A DNA stretch of 64,000 nt, taken from the NCBI GenBank assembly GCA_963169345.1, contig CAUJCT010000019.1, positions 5,001 to 69,000 of the forward strand, in the 5' to 3' direction. The position numbers and the translations under genes were made by a program. Shown in pieces: positions 1 to 7,828 of the stretch. Origin of the DNA: Bacteroidota bacterium (GTDB lineage: Bacteria; Bacteroidota; Bacteroidia; NS11-12g; UBA955). The notes under the pieces were generated by a model that searched no databases, was not told the origin of the DNA, and saw only the letters and a program-made list of their open reading frames with translations. Each line of letters starts with the position of its first letter. The first letter of the stretch is position 1.

Positions 1-1001
1 TTACAGGCAATTCTGTCATCATTAAACCTCACCCTAAAGCAGTATACCCTATCGCTATCTTCGTTGAAGAAATGCAAAATGTGTTTATCAAACACAACCT
101 GAATCCGAATATCGTTCAACTGGCTATTGACAGCACGACTGAACCAATCACAAAAATTCTTGCTGAACACCCAGATGTCAAGTTGATTGACTACACAGGT
201 GGAAATACTTTTGGCGACTATGTGGAATCGCTCGGTAAAACTTGCTTCACTGAAAAGGCAGGTATCAACTCCGTTATTGTCGATTCTTGCCAGAATTTTA
301 ATGCTGTAGCACAAAATATTGCCTTCTCTTTTTCTCTGTACTCCGGTCAAATGTGTACAGCTCCGCAAAATATTTATATTCCTGAATCTGGTGTCAATAC
401 CCCTGATGGTGTAATCAGTTATGAAAATGCTGTTGAAGGCATCAGAATGGCACTAAAAGGATTGATGGAAAATCCTAAAGCTGCAGCTCCAACTCTCGGT
501 GCTATTCAAAATGATGGAACCATAAGTCGTATTGAAGATAAGATTGCTCAACATCAGGCACAAACCATTCAACTGGATGTAAAAGTTGAAAATGCCGAAT
601 TTAATACCGCTCGTATGCGTGTGCCTTCTATCATAACCACTGATGCTGCTGATTCCAGTACATACATGCAGGAGTGTTTCGGACCATTGGTGTTTATAGT
701 TAAAACTTCTGGTTTTGATGAAACATTAAAAATAGTAAAGGATTCTGCTGCTAAGCACGGAGCTATTACATGTTTGGCTTATACAACTGATAAATCTAAA
801 ATGGAGCAAATTGAAGATGAAATGAATAGTGTCTTCACTCCGGTTTCTTTTAATTTTACAGGTGCAGCTTTTGTTAATCAACACGCAGCTTTTAGCGATT
901 TACACGTAAGTGGCGGAAATCCTTCTGGTAACGCAACATTTACGAATGCCGAATATATAAACAAACGCTATATATGGATAGGAAATAGATATATGTTGTA
1001 A
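1..1001 (+). CDS. paaN: PaaN-type aldehyde dehydrogenase, 5' truncated by the window edge
   Basis: The reading frame is open from base 3 with no start codon in sight, so only the C-terminal 332 residues are present. They match the PaaN branch of the aldehyde dehydrogenase superfamily, which is linked to phenylacetate degradation. The visible part begins inside the cofactor-binding half (TGNSVIIKPHPKAVYP). It carries the family Glu region (FTEKAGINSVIVD) and the catalytic-Cys region (YSGQMCTAPQN), followed by the conserved ECFGPLVFIV stretch. No other paa gene lies in the window on this side, so the pathway role rests on family resemblance alone. An internal ATG at 72 is not the true start, because conserved sequence lies upstream of it in frame. 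Confidence 0.85.
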   Translation, partial: TGNSVIIKPHPKAVYPIAIFVEEMQNVFIKHNLNPNIVQLAIDSTTEPITKILAEHPDVKLIDYTGGNTFGDYVESLGKTCFTEKAGINSVIVDSCQNFNAVAQNIAFSFSLYSGQMCTAPQNIYIPESGVNTPDGVISYENAVEGIRMALKGLMENPKAAAPTLGAIQNDGTISRIEDKIAQHQAQTIQLDVKVENAEFNTARMRVPSIITTDAADSSTYMQECFGPLVFIVKTSGFDETLKIVKDSAAKHGAITCLAYTTDKSKMEQIEDEMNSVFTPVSFNFTGAAFVNQHAAFSDLHVSGGNPSGNATFTNAEYINKRYIWIGNRYML

Positions 1002-1013
1002 CGAATAAAGTTG

Positions 1014-1021
1014 TATTTTTG
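1014..1021 (+). promoter_or_regulatory. TAnnTTTG -7 box before the YceI gene
   Basis: TATTTTTG matches the Bacteroidota -7 consensus and lies only 4 bases before the ATG at 1026. This supports that ATG over the upstream in-frame TTG at 1011. The best upstream TTG (996-998) is only 15 bases away, so the -33 element is weak. Confidence 0.45.
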
Positions 1022-1025
1022 CTTC

Positions 1026-1688
1026 ATGAAGAAACTTTTTATCATGATCGCTGCTTCAGGTTTGCTAGCCTCTTGCAGCAACCAGCAAGCAACTGAAACT
1101 GCCGCAACTCAGGCCGTAGCTCAAGATTCAACCGGTGTTAACTACGTAGTTGATACTACAGGTTCTATGTTAAATTGGGAAGCCACTAAAAAAGTTGGTT
1201 CTCACAATGGTACCGTTAATGTTAATGGTGGTGCGTTAAGTATCAAAGATGGCAATATCGTATCAGGTAATTTCACCGTTGATATGAAGACCATTAAAAA
1301 TCTTGATATCACTGATGCCGAGATGAATGGTAAATTGGTTGGCCACTTAATGAGCCCTGATTTCTTCAACGTAGCTGGTTTCCCAACCGGTAAATTTGAA
1401 ATTACTGCATCTGAAGTTCTGGCTAACGATCCTGCAGGTAATACTCACAAAATCTCTGGTAACCTAACCATCAAAGATTCTTCTCACAACATCTCTTTCC
1501 CAGTGAAAGTAACTGTTACAGGTGATGAAGTAACTGCGGCCGGTGAAGTTGTTATCAATCGTTTGCAATGGGGTATCGTTTACAACTCTGTAACTGCTTC
1601 TCCAGCTGACTTACTTAAAAAGTTAGGTGATAACGCAATCAACGATGAGGTTAAAATCAAAGTGACTCTGAAAGCGAAAAAAGGGTAA
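1026..1688 (+). CDS. YceI-family lipoprotein
   Basis: A 220-residue exported protein. The N-terminus MKKLFIMIAASGLLASC is a lipoprotein signal with a lipobox ending in LASC. Residues from about 40 to 220 form one YceI domain (lipocalin-like, polyisoprenoid-binding fold), with characteristic stretches such as LNWEATKKVGSHNGTVNVNG, a LVGHLMSPDFFNV segment and a C-terminal DEVKIKVTLKAKK strand. YceI proteins bind isoprenoid or lipid-like ligands in the periplasm, but the physiological ligand is usually unknown. The ATG at 1026 is preferred to the upstream TTG at 1011 because it gives a clean signal peptide and sits just after a -7 box. Codons are rich in C-ending forms, hinting at good expression. 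A strong terminator follows, so the gene is probably monocistronic. Confidence 0.88.
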   Translation: MKKLFIMIAASGLLASCSNQQATETAATQAVAQDSTGVNYVVDTTGSMLNWEATKKVGSHNGTVNVNGGALSIKDGNIVSGNFTVDMKTIKNLDITDAEMNGKLVGHLMSPDFFNVAGFPTGKFEITASEVLANDPAGNTHKISGNLTIKDSSHNISFPVKVTVTGDEVTAAGEVVINRLQWGIVYNSVTASPADLLKKLGDNAINDEVKIKVTLKAKKG

Positions 1689-1710
1689 TTAATAACATTT
1701 TTTAACTCAA

Positions 1711-1742
1711 AAACCCCATCTGTTTTAGGATGGGGTTTTTTT
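1711..1742 (+). terminator. Rho-independent terminator after the YceI gene
   Basis: A perfect 10-bp stem (1711-1720 with 1729-1738, AAACCCCATC arm) with an 8-base loop is followed by a T run to 1742. It lies 22 bases after the stop codon. Confidence 0.9.
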
Positions 1743-1764
1743 ATGCCTTCTCTGATTCATTTTC

Positions 1765-1795
1765 TTTGATGCATGTGTCTTTTACATTAATTTTG
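1765..1795 (+). promoter_or_regulatory. Consensus Bacteroidota promoter for the DUF3822-rsmD-coaD operon
   Basis: TTTG (1765-1768), exactly 19 bases, then TAATTTTG (1788-1795) is a full match to the TTTG-N19-TAnnTTTG primary sigma consensus. The ATG at 1803 follows 7 bases after the -7 box, so the mRNA leader must be very short or absent. Confidence 0.75.
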
Positions 1796-1802
1796 AAAGC
1801 TC

Positions 1803-2525
1803 ATGCATCTGACTTCTGATTCTACTAATAAAAAACATGTAATGGCCGAAAGAATGCTCGATCAGGGAATTCCTTCCAATCTTTGCAATCTTTTTATTTA
1901 TGATGTTGAAGATTATAGAGTACTGTCTCTTTATTCCGCTTTAAGTAAAAGTTTTGTCGGTTATAAAGTTCTAATAAACAGACATGAATCCGAATCGGAA
2001 TCCTGGCTCTCTCAAAATTATAATTCAATAGTAAAAGTGAGCTTCGACCCTGATTTTGAATTGATACCTAAAAGTTTTAACAATAGTATTCAAGATAATT
2101 ATTCTACCGAAATAGCTGTAAACACTGCTTTGCAAAAAGATGAAGTGCACCTTGCTTACGGTATTGAGAAGATTTCTAAATCGATTGAAAGTCCTTCAGC
2201 CTGGATTTTCGTCCACGATTCCATTGTGTCTATTCTGATTGCGCAAAACAAATCCCTTGTGTTTGCCAATTCATTTAAATTTCAGGATCAAACTGAAATT
2301 CTGTATTTCATAGTCAATGCTCTGCATATTTCTGAAATTAAGCAGGATGATGTCAGTCTATATCTTGATTTTGCAGCATGGAATAAATTTGGTCTGAAAG
2401 ATTTTCTTCAGTCTTATTTTAAATCGGTCGAGCCAGTAAATCTCCCATTTGAAAATCCTGACCCTGAACTCGAAATTCTGCCTCTATTACTGGCACCTAA
2501 TCATCTGGCTGCTTTATGCGTATAA
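1803..2525 (+). CDS. DUF3822 family protein
   Basis: This 240-residue protein has no signal peptide and resembles the Bacteroidota-restricted DUF3822 family, which has an actin-like ATPase-fold flavour. Two roughly symmetrical halves are visible, each with strand-rich stretches (YRVLSLYSALSKSF near residue 40 and AWIFVHDSIVSILIAQNKSL near 140). The function is not known. The gene precedes rsmD and overlaps it by 10 bases, a conserved arrangement in this phylum, so the two are very likely translated from one message and a link to ribosome assembly is possible but unproven. The ATG sits directly behind a consensus promoter. Confidence 0.75.
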   Translation: MHLTSDSTNKKHVMAERMLDQGIPSNLCNLFIYDVEDYRVLSLYSALSKSFVGYKVLINRHESESESWLSQNYNSIVKVSFDPDFELIPKSFNNSIQDNYSTEIAVNTALQKDEVHLAYGIEKISKSIESPSAWIFVHDSIVSILIAQNKSLVFANSFKFQDQTEILYFIVNALHISEIKQDDVSLYLDFAAWNKFGLKDFLQSYFKSVEPVNLPFENPDPELEILPLLLAPNHLAALCV

Positions 2526-3061
2526 TTCATGGCAAGTACCAGGGCTATAAGTTCCCGGCTTATCATGGAAGTAATACTCGTCCAACAACGGATTTAGTTA
2601 AGGAAAGTTTATTTAATACACTCTCAGGTTATATTGAACTTGAAGGCGTAACAATTCTGGATGTATTTGCCGGAACAGGTAATATAGGGCTTGAGTTTCT
2701 CTCGAGGGGAGCAATGTCATTGCAGAGTGTCGACCATTACGATAAAAATATCCGATATATGAAAGCCATTCAAAATGAATTGAAAATCGAGAATTGGAAA
2801 ATTTTTAAATCGGATGCATTGAAGTTTGTCAAAAACAATACAAGTGAATTTGATTTAATATTTGCAGACCCCCCTTATGATTTGCCCAATTTGCATGAAT
2901 TTGTCAATGTGGTCTTAGAATCGGAATGGTTCAATTTAAATGAAAACAGCCTGTTTGTTCTCGAACACGCCGATCGCTTGGTATTTAATAACAAAAATGT
3001 AATTTTGAAAAAGCAATACGGCAATACGTCGTTTACCTTGTTCAAGCCAATTAAGCATTAA
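2516..3061 (+). CDS. rsmD: 16S rRNA (guanine966-N2)-methyltransferase RsmD
   Basis: A 181-residue cytoplasmic methyltransferase of normal family length. It starts with the typical MRIIHGKYQGYKFPA, then RPTTDLVKESLFNTL, the SAM-binding motif I (ILDVFAGTGNIGLEFLSRGA, about residues 47-66) and the catalytic DPPY motif (FADPPYDLP, about 118). RsmD methylates G966 of 16S rRNA in the assembled 30S subunit. The gene overlaps the DUF3822 gene by 10 bases and is followed by coaD after 4 bases, so the three form one operon. Confidence 0.93.
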   Translation: MRIIHGKYQGYKFPAYHGSNTRPTTDLVKESLFNTLSGYIELEGVTILDVFAGTGNIGLEFLSRGAMSLQSVDHYDKNIRYMKAIQNELKIENWKIFKSDALKFVKNNTSEFDLIFADPPYDLPNLHEFVNVVLESEWFNLNENSLFVLEHADRLVFNNKNVILKKQYGNTSFTLFKPIKH

Positions 3062-3065
3062 TTCA

Positions 3066-3524
3066 ATGGAAAAAATAGCATTATTCCCAGGTTCATTCGA
3101 TCCAATAACCAAAGGTCATGAGGAAATTATTAATAAAGGACTGAACCTGTTTGATAAAATTGTAATTGGGGTAGGGGTGAATGCCGGGAAAAAAACACTG
3201 TTTTCAGTTGAAGACCGACTGAGAATTATTGGTGACATTTTTAAAGATGAACCAAGAATTATGATAATGCAATACCAGAGTTTGACGGTGGAGTTTTGCA
3301 AGAAAGTGAATGCCGGGTTTATTTTAAGAGGATTGCGTTCGGGCCTGGACTTCGAGTATGAACAAAGTATCGCATTTGCTAACAAGGAACTGGATGCCCA
3401 TATTGAAACGGTCTTTTTGCTTTCCAGTCCTTCTTATTCCAATATTTCCAGCACTATTGTGCGTGATATTATCGTCAACAAGGGTGACTATTCTAAGTTT
3501 GTCCCTAAAGGATTTAAGATATAG
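3066..3524 (+). CDS. coaD: Phosphopantetheine adenylyltransferase
   Basis: A 152-residue protein with the family hallmarks: N-terminal IALFPGSFDPITKGH with the nucleotidyltransferase (T/H)xGH motif ending at His18, the RGLRSGLDFEYE segment and a C-terminal SSTIVRDI motif (ISSTIVRDII). It makes dephospho-CoA from 4'-phosphopantetheine and ATP, the penultimate step of coenzyme A synthesis. It is the last gene of the DUF3822-rsmD-coaD operon. The length is normal and no defect is visible. Confidence 0.95.
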   Translation: MEKIALFPGSFDPITKGHEEIINKGLNLFDKIVIGVGVNAGKKTLFSVEDRLRIIGDIFKDEPRIMIMQYQSLTVEFCKKVNAGFILRGLRSGLDFEYEQSIAFANKELDAHIETVFLLSSPSYSNISSTIVRDIIVNKGDYSKFVPKGFKI

Positions 3525-3575
3525 TTTTATTGTTTAAAGGCTGATTAAGGCTCTGCCAGTTGTTAGGTTTTGCTG

Positions 3576-3600
3576 CTCAGGGTGATGCCGAAGACCTGAG
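3576..3600 (+). repeat. Inverted repeat upstream of the transposase gene
   Basis: CTCAGG (3576-3581) and CCTGAG (3595-3600) form a possible 6-bp stem with a 13-base loop in the 217-base space between coaD and the transposase gene. It could be a left-end hairpin of the element, but this is weak: no matching copy was seen on the right. Confidence 0.3.
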
Positions 3601-3741
3601 AGTATCCATAAGCCATTGGCCAACACGTTGCTGGTACTGTAGTCAACTGTGTTGATAATAGTGTGTTTATCGTGTTTGGATTTTGTGAATGAAGAAAATG
3701 TGAGTGTTGTATTTTTGTTTTTCACAAATTCACATAAAATT

Positions 3742-4197
3742 ATGTCTCATTCACTTTCAAAATTGTGTGTTCATATTGTTTTTCATACTAAGCACAATCA
3801 GGATTTAATAGATGCTGAAATTGAAGCAGAGTTGTACGCTTTTATTGGCGGTGTTATAAAGGAAAATCAATCAATACCTATTAAAATTAATGGGATAGAA
3901 AACCATATTCATATCTTGGCAATAATGTCGAAGAATATTGCATTGTCTAAGTTTGTTGAGGAAATCAAAAGGAAGAGCAGTCGCTGGATTAAAACAAAAG
4001 GTGAAAAATACAGGAATTTTGCCTGGCAAGGAGGATACGGTGGATTCTCAGTATGCGATTCTTCGCTTAATAGACTCATTTTATATATTGCAAACCAAAA
4101 AGTACACCATAAGAGAATCACTTTCCAGGAAGAGTACGAGAACTACCTAAAAGAGCATAATATTGAATATGATGAACGCTACTTGTGGTCGGACTAA
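3742..4197 (+). CDS. IS200/IS605-like tyrosine transposase (RAYT-like)
   Basis: A 151-residue single-domain Y1 transposase. The HUH metal-binding motif is HIH at residues 55-57 (ENHIHIL). The catalytic Tyr is Y115 in LYIANQ, followed four residues later by Q119, as in TnpA. A conserved C-terminal HHKRITFQEEYENYL follows. These enzymes cut and rejoin single-stranded DNA at hairpins. All active-site residues are present, so the protein could be functional. The ATG at 3742 is chosen because homology starts there; the upstream in-frame extension is not conserved-looking. No TnpB or second IS gene accompanies it. The 3' flank is a repeat array with hairpins, as for REP-associated transposases, but the link is inferred from position. 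Confidence 0.88.
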   Translation: MSHSLSKLCVHIVFHTKHNQDLIDAEIEAELYAFIGGVIKENQSIPIKINGIENHIHILAIMSKNIALSKFVEEIKRKSSRWIKTKGEKYRNFAWQGGYGGFSVCDSSLNRLILYIANQKVHHKRITFQEEYENYLKEHNIEYDERYLWSD

Positions 4198-4204
4198 TCT
4201 GTGA

Positions 4205-4449
4205 CCCTATGCCTGCAAGGCTATCGTACCGCAACCCATGCGTAGCACCTTGGGTATAAGGCTATCACAACACATCCTAATGACGGTACTATAAGTTTAC
4301 CACAATCCCTATGCCTGAAAGGCTATCGTACCGCAACCCAATCGCAGCACCTTGAGTATAAGGCTATCGTACCACAACCCATACGTAGCACCTTGGGTTT
4401 TTGGCTATCACGACACTACCCAAAAGCAATACCTCGGGTTTCGGGTATT
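4205..4449 (+). repeat. 41-bp-period REP-like array downstream of the transposase
   Basis: The word GGCTATC recurs at 4219, 4260, 4321, 4362 and 4403, with spacings of 41, 61, 41 and 41. Three copies extend to GGCTATCGTACC(G/A)CAACCCA, and a larger unit beginning CCCTATGCCTG repeats at 4205 and 4307 (102 bp apart). Within units, ACCCA pairs with a downstream TGGGT (4234-4238 with 4251-4255; a 6-bp version at 4376-4381 with 4394-4399). A final hairpin AATACC/GGTATT lies at 4428-4433 and 4444-4449. The array starts 8 bases after the transposase stop codon and fills almost the whole 310-base gap before the next gene. Confidence 0.8.
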
Positions 4450-4507
4450 AGTACTAGTCCTTAATGCGAACTACTATGAAAGATGGGATAAGAATCGTCT
4501 ATACATC

Positions 4508-5428
4508 CTACAACATAGGAGCCTTGTCACCGTTCATGAATATGGAGATAACTTTATCTACCCATTCAGCTTCTCGCTTGTTTTGGTGTTTGTAGCTGTT
4601 GTACAGATTCATTAATACGCGCAATACGATATCTGAATTCGTGCAAGGTTGAATGTATTCTGGCTTCTCTTCGAGTTGCATTTCTTTTAGAATACCTTTT
4701 AACTGTTCGAGATTAAATACACCGCCTCCATTGTATGCGTTGATGTAAAACTTAATTTCACCATTTGCAATGTGACTGATATGCTGCTGGTCGTTGAAGT
4801 TTTCTATTGTGTCGGTCTCATCATCCTCAACATAAGCCATAATGAAATGTCGGGGTAAATTGATGCCATAAACAGGGACATTCAATCTTTGCGCAACCAG
4901 CATATAAACTATAGACAAAGAAATTGGATTTCCTTTCTTGTTTTCGAGTACTTTATGAATAAAACTATTGTCGTGATGCAGGAAATTATCTTCATCTCCT
5001 CTAAATCCATGCAACTGAAAAAGGATATAATTGAGAATGCGCACCTTTTCAAATGAAGTTAAGTCATAATGAAATTCCAGCCAGGCATCTAGTCTTAAAG
5101 TTTCCAGTTTTTCGTGAATGTATTGCTCAGTTATTTCCGGATATCTGAATTGTGAGATCAATGCCATTGCATAGACCAGATTGCGACCACCGCTTAGTTT
5201 CCATTCAAGAAGTAATTTACCTAAATGCTGATAGCGCACCGACTCAATACAGTTTTCAAGTCTTTCGTGTTGTTCTGAAGATTCTGTGCCATTGTCAAGA
5301 TAGGCATACAATTCGTCCAATTGAGCGAATTCAATATTGGATAATTCGTTCAATGCTGTTTCCCAGACAGTAGGATTTGGGTCGTCCAGAAGGGAAACCA
5401 GAGCTTTAATTTTGGTCGATTCTAACAT
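4508..5428 (-). CDS. SirB1-family transglutaminase-like protein
   Basis: A 306-residue cytoplasmic protein. Residues 1 to about 60 look like a HEAT-type helical pair (LVSLLDDPNPTVWETALNEL). The middle (about 90-250) is the SirB1/transglutaminase-like core 2 domain, with YILFQLHGFRGDEDNFLHHD, the KGNPISLSIVYMLVAQRL motif and the VPVYGINLPRHFIMAY motif. The usual nucleophilic Cys position is not evident, as in many SirB1 proteins, so catalysis is doubtful. The function is unsettled in general. It lies 12 bases downstream of topA on the same strand and may be co-transcribed with it. Confidence 0.75.
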   Translation of the reverse strand: MLESTKIKALVSLLDDPNPTVWETALNELSNIEFAQLDELYAYLDNGTESSEQHERLENCIESVRYQHLGKLLLEWKLSGGRNLVYAMALISQFRYPEITEQYIHEKLETLRLDAWLEFHYDLTSFEKVRILNYILFQLHGFRGDEDNFLHHDNSFIHKVLENKKGNPISLSIVYMLVAQRLNVPVYGINLPRHFIMAYVEDDETDTIENFNDQQHISHIANGEIKFYINAYNGGGVFNLEQLKGILKEMQLEEKPEYIQPCTNSDIVLRVLMNLYNSYKHQNKREAEWVDKVISIFMNGDKAPML

Positions 5429-5440
5429 CTTCAGTTGGAA

Positions 5441-7816
5441 TCACTTTTTGGTTTTTGCCTTAGCCTTAGCTTTCGCTTTTGCCTTTGCTTTTGCTTTCGG
5501 TTCTCCTGAATCTGATTTAGATTTTTTATCCTTGATACCGCCTTGCTTCTCAATGAGCTCCATTACCTGAGCAAACGTTAATTTAGCAGCATCAGTATCT
5601 TTCGGTATTTTGAAATTGTTTTTCTTATAGGCAATGTATGGTCCCCATCTGCCTTTTAGTATTTCCAGATCTTTATCTTCTGAAAAAGATTTGATGAGTT
5701 TTTCCTGCTCGGCTTTGATTTTGGCTTCTATTAATACAATGGCTTCTTCCAGATTAACTTCAAATACATCGCGGTCTTTAGGAATTGAAGCGAAGATGCT
5801 GCCAAATTTAATATATGGGCCAAAGCGACCTATTGCTGCAGTTACTTTTTCACCTTTGTATTCACCGATGAAACGAGGCAGTTTAAACAATTCCAATGCC
5901 TGTTCTAAAGTAATGGTTTCAATAGTTTGTCCACTTCTTAAACTTGCAAATTTTTTGTCTTCATCTTCCGAATCGCCAATTTGCACCAGTGGTCCGTATC
6001 GGCCTATTCTGCCAATGACCAGTTTTCCGGTTTCAGGATCACGGCCTATTTCTCTTTCACCTGATACGCGTTCAGCAGTAGCGAGTGTATTGTCGACATC
6101 TTTGTGAAATGGCTTATAGAAACCTTCTATCATTTTGTTCCAGCCAATCATACCCTGTGCTATTTCATCAAATTCTTTTTCAACTGCAGCTGTAAAACCA
6201 TAGTCCATGATTTGATGAAAATGTTCACTAAGAAAATCTGTTACCAGTGTTCCGATGTCGGTTGGAAATAATTTACTTTTTTCAACCCCGGTTTTTTCTG
6301 TAGCTGTTTTTACAGTTATTTTACCGCCCTTTAATGTCGCGGTCTGAAATGAGCGGGTAGTGCCTTCACGGTTATCTTTTAAAACGTAACCGCGTTTCTG
6401 AATAGTGGATATTGTTGGAGCATAAGTTGAAGGACGACCAATACCCAATTCTTCCAGTTTTTTTACCAAACTGGCTTCTGTATATCTTGGAGCCGGACGG
6501 GAAAATTTCTGCTCTGAAATCATGTGCACCAGATTGAGTTTCTCACCCACACTTAATGGAGGTAAAATACCCGCATTTTCTTCGTCCTCATCATCATCGC
6601 TACTTTCCAGATATACTTTTAGAAATCCATCAAACTTGATGATTTCACCTTCTGCTTTTAAAGTTCTGCCGGCTTTGCTGACTTCAATATCAACTATAGT
6701 TCTCTCCAGTTCTGCATGAGCCATTTGAGAAGCGATAGAACGTTTCCAAATCAACTCATACAACTTCATTTCCTGAGCATCAGAACCAGCGCTGTGATTT
6801 TCGAAATAGGTAGGACGAATGGCTTCGTGTGCTTCCTGTGCACTGCTGCTTTTGGTGGTGTAGTTGCGCGGGAAACTGTATTCTTTGCCATAAGCGCGAA
6901 TAATTTCTGCAGCTGCACCTCTGATAGCTGTCTCGGATAAATTCACAGAGTCAGTCCTCATATAAGTGATGTGACCTGCTTCATAGAGTTTCTGAGCGAG
7001 CAACATGGTTTTCGCTACAGGGTATCCTAATTTTCTGCTGGCTTCCTGTTGTAAGGTACTTGTTGTAAAAGGCGCTGCAGCTTTTCTTTGAGCAGGCTTT
7101 ACTTCTATATTTTTAACACCAAACTGACTGTCTAAAGCCAGATTTAAAAAATCCAGAGCTTCCTTTTCAGTTTGGAATCTTTGTGGCAGTTCGGCTTTAA
7201 TCACCTTTGACTGTCCTTCTTTTGTGAACTCAGCAAAGATTCTGAAATCGCTTTGAGAGTTGAAATTGTTAACCTCTCTTTCTCTCTCGACAATCAAACG
7301 CACTGCTACAGATTGCACACGACCGGCAGACAATGATGGTTTCACTTTTTTCCATAGAATAGGAGAGAGTTCAAAACCCACCAATCTGTCCAGAATTCTT
7401 CTTGCCTGCTGTGCATCAACTAATGCTTTATCAATCTTTCTAGGGTTCTTAATGGCATTTTCTATTGCCGGTTTGGTGATTTCATGGAAGACAATACGCT
7501 TGGTTTTATCTTCTTTTAATCCCAATACTTCAAATAAATGCCAGGATATAGCTTCTCCTTCACGGTCCTCATCCGATGCTAACCAGACAGTTTCACTCTC
7601 TTTGGCTAACTTTTTAAGTTCGGCGACTACCTTGGTTTTGTCAGGGGATACGACGTAGTTGGGTTTAAAACCATTCTTGATGTCAATTGCATTGTCACCT
7701 TTATCAAGATCGCGTATGTGTCCGAAACTTGACCTGACCGTGTAATCTTTCCCCAGAAATTTCTCTATCGTCTTCGCTTTGGCCGGTGACTCTACAATAA
7801 CTAAATTTTTCGTCAT
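5441..7816 (-). CDS. topA: DNA topoisomerase I with a Lys-Ala tail
   Basis: A 791-residue type IA topoisomerase that relaxes negative supercoils. It has an N-terminal TOPRIM domain (NLVIVESPAKAKTIEKFLG; DEDREGEAISWHL). The active-site Tyr is Y285 in ITYMRTDSVNLS. The C-terminal half holds several toprim-C repeats, each with a GR(I/F/W)GPY core (GRIGRYGPLVQIG, IGRFGPYIKFG, GRWGPYIAYKK). These replace the zinc-ribbon modules of the E. coli enzyme. The last 20 or so residues are a Lys-Ala alternating basic tail (PKAKAKAKAKAKAKAKTKK) that could aid DNA or RNA-polymerase contact. The start ATG gives the canonical N-terminus. Confidence 0.95.
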   Translation of the reverse strand: MTKNLVIVESPAKAKTIEKFLGKDYTVRSSFGHIRDLDKGDNAIDIKNGFKPNYVVSPDKTKVVAELKKLAKESETVWLASDEDREGEAISWHLFEVLGLKEDKTKRIVFHEITKPAIENAIKNPRKIDKALVDAQQARRILDRLVGFELSPILWKKVKPSLSAGRVQSVAVRLIVEREREVNNFNSQSDFRIFAEFTKEGQSKVIKAELPQRFQTEKEALDFLNLALDSQFGVKNIEVKPAQRKAAAPFTTSTLQQEASRKLGYPVAKTMLLAQKLYEAGHITYMRTDSVNLSETAIRGAAAEIIRAYGKEYSFPRNYTTKSSSAQEAHEAIRPTYFENHSAGSDAQEMKLYELIWKRSIASQMAHAELERTIVDIEVSKAGRTLKAEGEIIKFDGFLKVYLESSDDDEDEENAGILPPLSVGEKLNLVHMISEQKFSRPAPRYTEASLVKKLEELGIGRPSTYAPTISTIQKRGYVLKDNREGTTRSFQTATLKGGKITVKTATEKTGVEKSKLFPTDIGTLVTDFLSEHFHQIMDYGFTAAVEKEFDEIAQGMIGWNKMIEGFYKPFHKDVDNTLATAERVSGEREIGRDPETGKLVIGRIGRYGPLVQIGDSEDEDKKFASLRSGQTIETITLEQALELFKLPRFIGEYKGEKVTAAIGRFGPYIKFGSIFASIPKDRDVFEVNLEEAIVLIEAKIKAEQEKLIKSFSEDKDLEILKGRWGPYIAYKKNNFKIPKDTDAAKLTFAQVMELIEKQGGIKDKKSKSDSGEPKAKAKAKAKAKAKAKTKK

Positions 7817-7828
7817 CAGATAATATTA

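Noticed and set aside
3534..3725. 63-codon minus-strand frame between coaD and the transposase gene
   Set aside because: No recognisable domain, no start context and no signal peptide; more likely element flank or decayed sequence.
4205..4449. CRISPR array behind the transposase gene
   Set aside because: The repeats are continuous 41-bp units that resemble each other throughout, with no unique spacers of constant length, and no cas genes are present.
4352..4615. 87-codon plus-strand frame across the repeat array
   Set aside because: Most of it lies in the repeats and the rest is antisense to the SirB1-like gene.
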